A stretch of 7,853 nucleotides of DNA, taken from positions 1 to 7,853 of the forward strand of contig JAJRQP010000299.1 in NCBI GenBank assembly GCA_024280195.1. Direction: 5' to 3'. Made by a program: the position numbers and the translations under genes. Shown here piece by piece: positions 6,601 through 7,853 of the stretch. The notes under the pieces are model-generated. The model worked only from the letters and a program-made list of their open reading frames with translations, did not search any database and was not told the DNA's origin. Origin of the DNA: Bacteroidota bacterium. Lineage in GTDB: Bacteria > Bacteroidota > Bacteroidia > Flavobacteriales_D > Crocinitomicaceae. Within the stretch, counting starts at the first letter, position 1; each line of letters opens with the position of its first letter.

Positions 6601-7279
6601 CAAGTACAAAATCACATTGAATTTCTCGAATACTCCCATTTATAATTTGATACGCATACGGTTTTTGTTCAATGATTTCTCCCAAGCTTGTTTTTACCAC
6701 TAAATCACCTTTTCGTGAAATACTTATCTTTTCTTGTCCCACATATTGCAACTTTATTTGTGAAGTACTCACGTTTGGTTGCACATGAAACTCATATTTC
6801 AACTGTTCTTTATCTTCAATTAACTTTAAATCAACTCCGTCGTATAAGTCGTGCATAATCGCCTCTCCATATCCTCTCACTTCAGAACTCCAATTAGATG
6901 GATTTTTTCCTAAGAAATAATTGTAGTAATTCTTCGTTGGTAAAGCCTTTTCTATTTCTTCAATTTCATTTGAACCAATAAAATTGACATGTAAAACCGT
7001 TTGAGGAATAGTTGGATTTCCGTTAAAATTTGCTTTGCCATCAACATGCGCTTCTTGCATTTCAGAAAAATTTTGCAAATGAAATAGCATCTTATGTTGC
7101 TCTATCCAAAGATTCCCTCCATCAAAGTGGCTTTTGAACAATACATTCTCATTCCATTGCCCTTTATTCTCAATAAAAGAATAGGGACTAGAATGATTAT
7201 GTGTCACTTCTTGAGAATATACAACCGACAAGGTCATAAAACTTAGAAATAGTACTAGTATTTTAGAAAGCATAAGCAT
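3686..7279 (-). CDS. T9SS-exported surface protein: DUF7948-like, SBBP beta-propeller, PKD, Ig-like, type B sorting domain
   Basis: This 1197-residue protein has a signal peptide at residues 1-22 (hydrophobic LSKILVLFLSFMTLSVVYS, then Q). About 34-248 is the N-terminal module beginning FIENKGQWNENVLF. About 250-775 holds beta-propeller (SBBP-type) repeats, recognisable by recurring text such as DAFVSKYSPDGSTMIW-TTFIGG, DGVIFKLSSDLSTMQWSSYYGG and DGFVAKLSSDG, each followed by a 'N-hydrophobic-Y-GG/GT-S-DFP' strand. A Cys cluster VCGACG lies at 738-743. A PKD domain covers about 779-857 (YLWDFGNNDT), followed by three Ig-like repeats to about 1100. Residues 1107-1197 (FVPNAFTPNGDGENDVL, IFDRWGEMVFES, GWDGTFKG) form the gliding-motility-associated type B sorting domain. 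The protein is expected to be exported by the Sec and type IX systems and held at or released from the surface. Its ligand is unknown; adhesion is a reasonable guess. A second ATG at 7273 is also a possible start. Confidence 0.95.
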   Translation of the reverse strand: MLMLSKILVLFLSFMTLSVVYSQEVTHNHSSPYSFIENKGQWNENVLFKSHFDGGNLWIEQHKMLFHLQNFSEMQEAHVDGKANFNGNPTIPQTVLHVNFIGSNEIEEIEKALPTKNYYNYFLGKNPSNWSSEVRGYGEAIMHDLYDGVDLKLIEDKEQLKYEFHVQPNVSTSQIKLQYVGQEKISISRKGDLVVKTSLGEIIEQKPYAYQIINGSIREIQCDFVLVKNEVTFALGDYNPNVILVIDPVLIFATYSGSITDNFGMTATYGNDGTAYSGGMIYGNAYPTPDPLAYNTTSNFTVVSNGTYGITDAFVSKYSPDGSTMIWTTFIGGGDGTQGTETAQSMICDANNNLYLYGATSSLDFPIQGGFQTTHAGGVSNVNFYQNGVYFTNQGTDIYVVKISENGQNLLASTYVGGAANDGVNYNPVSLPYNTVSKYDSLVTNYGDQFRGEIFLDSAGNCMIASCTRSTDFPVQNAFQPVNAGRQDGVIFKLSSDLSTMQWSSYYGGLKNDACYSLKLDASSNIVYSGGTNSLDLTNTLSGWQPNYNGGGADGFVAKLSSDGSAIMNASYIGTSNYDQSFFVETDRVNNVYLVGQSSGGTFPVINAPFVVPGSGQFIIKLDSILNTALNATVFGDGNPMFDISPSAFLVDICGNIYVSGWGANLLQSSDLLGNMPITSDAIYSTAPNGFDFYLIAIDNQFSNLLYGTYYGEPGSIREHVDGGTSRFDKNGVIYQSVCGACGASPGGAATTAGSWSQTDLSSNCNNLVFKFDFEITPVAEFTVDNTIGCQPFTVNFTNTSNVTDTYLWDFGNNDTTSVIYEPIRIYDSVGVFQVYLYVTDSACQLSDTAQITITVYDSLELSTSNDIAICTSVPIAMTAFSNGTATEFIWSSNINFTDTLNTDLSDSNFTHTPPGDFTYYIQVSNSGCSLVDSIVVQVTSSALTITGNNSICAGDQTVIVAESTNPLITFNNFSWTPDSVLVAPSTTNTVTIAPQTSQYIYVSATSSSGCLATDSILINVGYIPDSLVSATASDYTVPEGATVTLFGQPSGYSYQWAPSSLVDSPNSQNTEATVNQTTLFTFYITDGICTKSDTVLIKTYDFQCDDPYLFVPNAFTPNGDGENDVLYVRGPAIQEMVFRIFDRWGEMVFESYERPFGWDGTFKGKLMSPDVYDYYLKVTCIDNQESIIKGNFTLIR

Positions 7280-7280
7280 C

Positions 7281-7290
7281 AGAATATTCT
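7281..7290. promoter_or_regulatory. Perfect 10-bp palindrome at the start of the T9SS protein gene
   Basis: AGAATATTCT is its own reverse complement and lies one base upstream of the ATG at 7279, just downstream of the candidate -7 element. It could be a regulator half-site pair or chance in AT-rich DNA. Confidence 0.3.
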
Positions 7291-7320
7291 CTAAATTAAT
7301 GATTTAATTAGAAGACGCAA
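7291..7320 (-). promoter_or_regulatory. Candidate promoter of the T9SS protein gene
   Basis: On the minus strand, TTG (7320-7318), 19 bases, then TAATTTAG (7298-7291) matches the Bacteroidota pattern with one mismatch in the -7 element. It would leave a leader of only about six bases before the ATG at 7279 (about twelve before the ATG at 7273), which weakens the call. Confidence 0.35.
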
Positions 7321-7334
7321 AAAAAGACGGCTTA

Positions 7335-7370
7335 GTTTGTCAAAAGGATTAAATTTGTGTTCCGACAAAC
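7335..7370 (+). promoter_or_regulatory. -7 element of the flavoprotein gene inside an inverted repeat
   Basis: TAAATTTG at 7350-7357 is an exact Bacteroidota -7 element, giving a leader of about 48 bases. No TTG sits at the usual -33 distance. The element is bracketed by a perfect seven-base inverted repeat, GTTTGTC (7335-7341) and GACAAAC (7364-7370), as expected for an operator covering the promoter. An activator could substitute for the missing -33. Confidence 0.5.
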
Positions 7371-7410
7371 AAAGGAGAATCAATCTTAATTTTTTTTGAG
7401 AAGAAACAAC

Positions 7411-7853
7411 ATGAAAAACAGAATTACAACACTCTTTAATATACACTACCCTCTCATTCAAGCGGGAATGATTTGGTGCTCAGGTTGGGAATTAGCATCT
7501 GCTGTTTCTAACGCTGGTGGATTAGGAATCATTGGTTCAGGATCGATGTATCCTGAAATTTTGGACGAACAAATTACAAAATGTAAGCAGGCAACGGACA
7601 AACCTTTTGCTGTCAACTTACCAATGCTCTACCCAGATATTGACAAACACATTGAAACGATTATCAAACACCAAGTACCTATCGTTTTTACTTCTGCAGG
7701 AAATCCAAAAACATGGACCAAGCATCTAAAAGAACACGGCATTAAAGTCGTTCATGTTGTTTCTAGTGTAAAATTTGCCAAAAAAGCAGCAGATGCAGGA
7801 GTTGACGCAATTGTTGCAGAAGGATTTGAAGCTGGAGGACACAATGGTCGTGA
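7411..7853 (+). CDS. Nitronate monooxygenase / FabK-like flavoprotein (5' part)
   Basis: The first 147 codons of an FMN-binding TIM-barrel enzyme are visible; the gene runs off the window. Key text is YPLIQAGMIW at residues 12-21, SNAGGLGIIGSGS at about 33-45, PFAVNLP at about 65-71, PIVFTSAGNP, then VVHVVSSVKFAKKAADAGVDAI and EGFEAGGHNGR at the edge. The last is the flavin phosphate-binding AxGxEAGGH motif shared by nitronate monooxygenases (2-nitropropane dioxygenases) and FabK enoyl-ACP reductases. These two activities cannot be told apart from the visible part, so no symbol is given. The ATG at 7411 fits the family's usual N-terminus. AAAGGAG at 7371-7377 is too far upstream to be its ribosome site. 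The gene is transcribed divergently from the T9SS protein gene. Confidence 0.9.
   Translation, partial: MKNRITTLFNIHYPLIQAGMIWCSGWELASAVSNAGGLGIIGSGSMYPEILDEQITKCKQATDKPFAVNLPMLYPDIDKHIETIIKHQVPIVFTSAGNPKTWTKHLKEHGIKVVHVVSSVKFAKKAADAGVDAIVAEGFEAGGHNGR

Noticed and set aside
7371..7377. AAAGGAG as a Shine-Dalgarno site
   Set aside because: It is 33 bases from the ATG, and no good start codon lies at the proper distance. The in-frame TTG at 7396 is also too far.
7532..7729. Open frame inside the flavoprotein gene in another frame
   Set aside because: The nitronate monooxygenase/FabK motifs are all in the frame starting at 7411.

Overview
The window looks like chromosome from a low-GC member of the Bacteroidota, most likely Flavobacteriales. 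The evidence is a large secreted protein with a gliding-motility-type (type B) C-terminal sorting domain for the type IX secretion system, Bacteroidota-style promoter elements (TAnnTTTG at -7 with an upstream TTG), and little use of Shine-Dalgarno sequences. No genus is assigned.

Layout. Positions 3-128 (+) are the last 41 codons of a gene that resembles the C-terminus of a beta-lactamase-type serine hydrolase. Twelve bases after its stop, on the opposite strand, lies a compact group II intron (about 141-548, -) with no reverse transcriptase/maturase gene. Its 5' hairpin, candidate EBS1/EBS2 sites, domain V, domain VI and branch-point A can be read directly. An AT-rich regulatory stretch (549-697) leads into a fic gene (698-1822, +) for a self-inhibited (class II) Fic AMP-transferase with a C-terminal winged helix. 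The fic unit is bracketed by a 16-bp near-identical repeat (557-572 and 1822-1837) with a palindromic core, and its promoter carries six TTAAG elements as three inverted pairs. The intron's predicted target sequence overlaps the left repeat.

Convergent with fic is a block on the minus strand. In transcription order it holds the 1197-residue T9SS-exported beta-propeller/PKD protein (7279-3686), an M42-family metal-dependent aminopeptidase (3638-2559), a hairpin terminator (2531-2498), and a small two-helix membrane protein with a PH-like C-terminal half (2459-1899). The 45-base leader between the first two contains five CATT tetramers at an exact 8-nt period.

Divergent from the T9SS protein, a nitronate monooxygenase/FabK-like flavoprotein gene begins at 7411 (+) and runs off the window. 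The 131-bp region between them has candidate promoters in both directions and two symmetric elements.

The minus-strand genes look like resident housekeeping and surface genes. The left 1.8 kb (intron plus repeat-flanked fic) looks like accessory DNA. The least expected features are the ORF-less intron beside the repeat-bracketed, apparently autoregulated fic unit, and the phased CATT leader.
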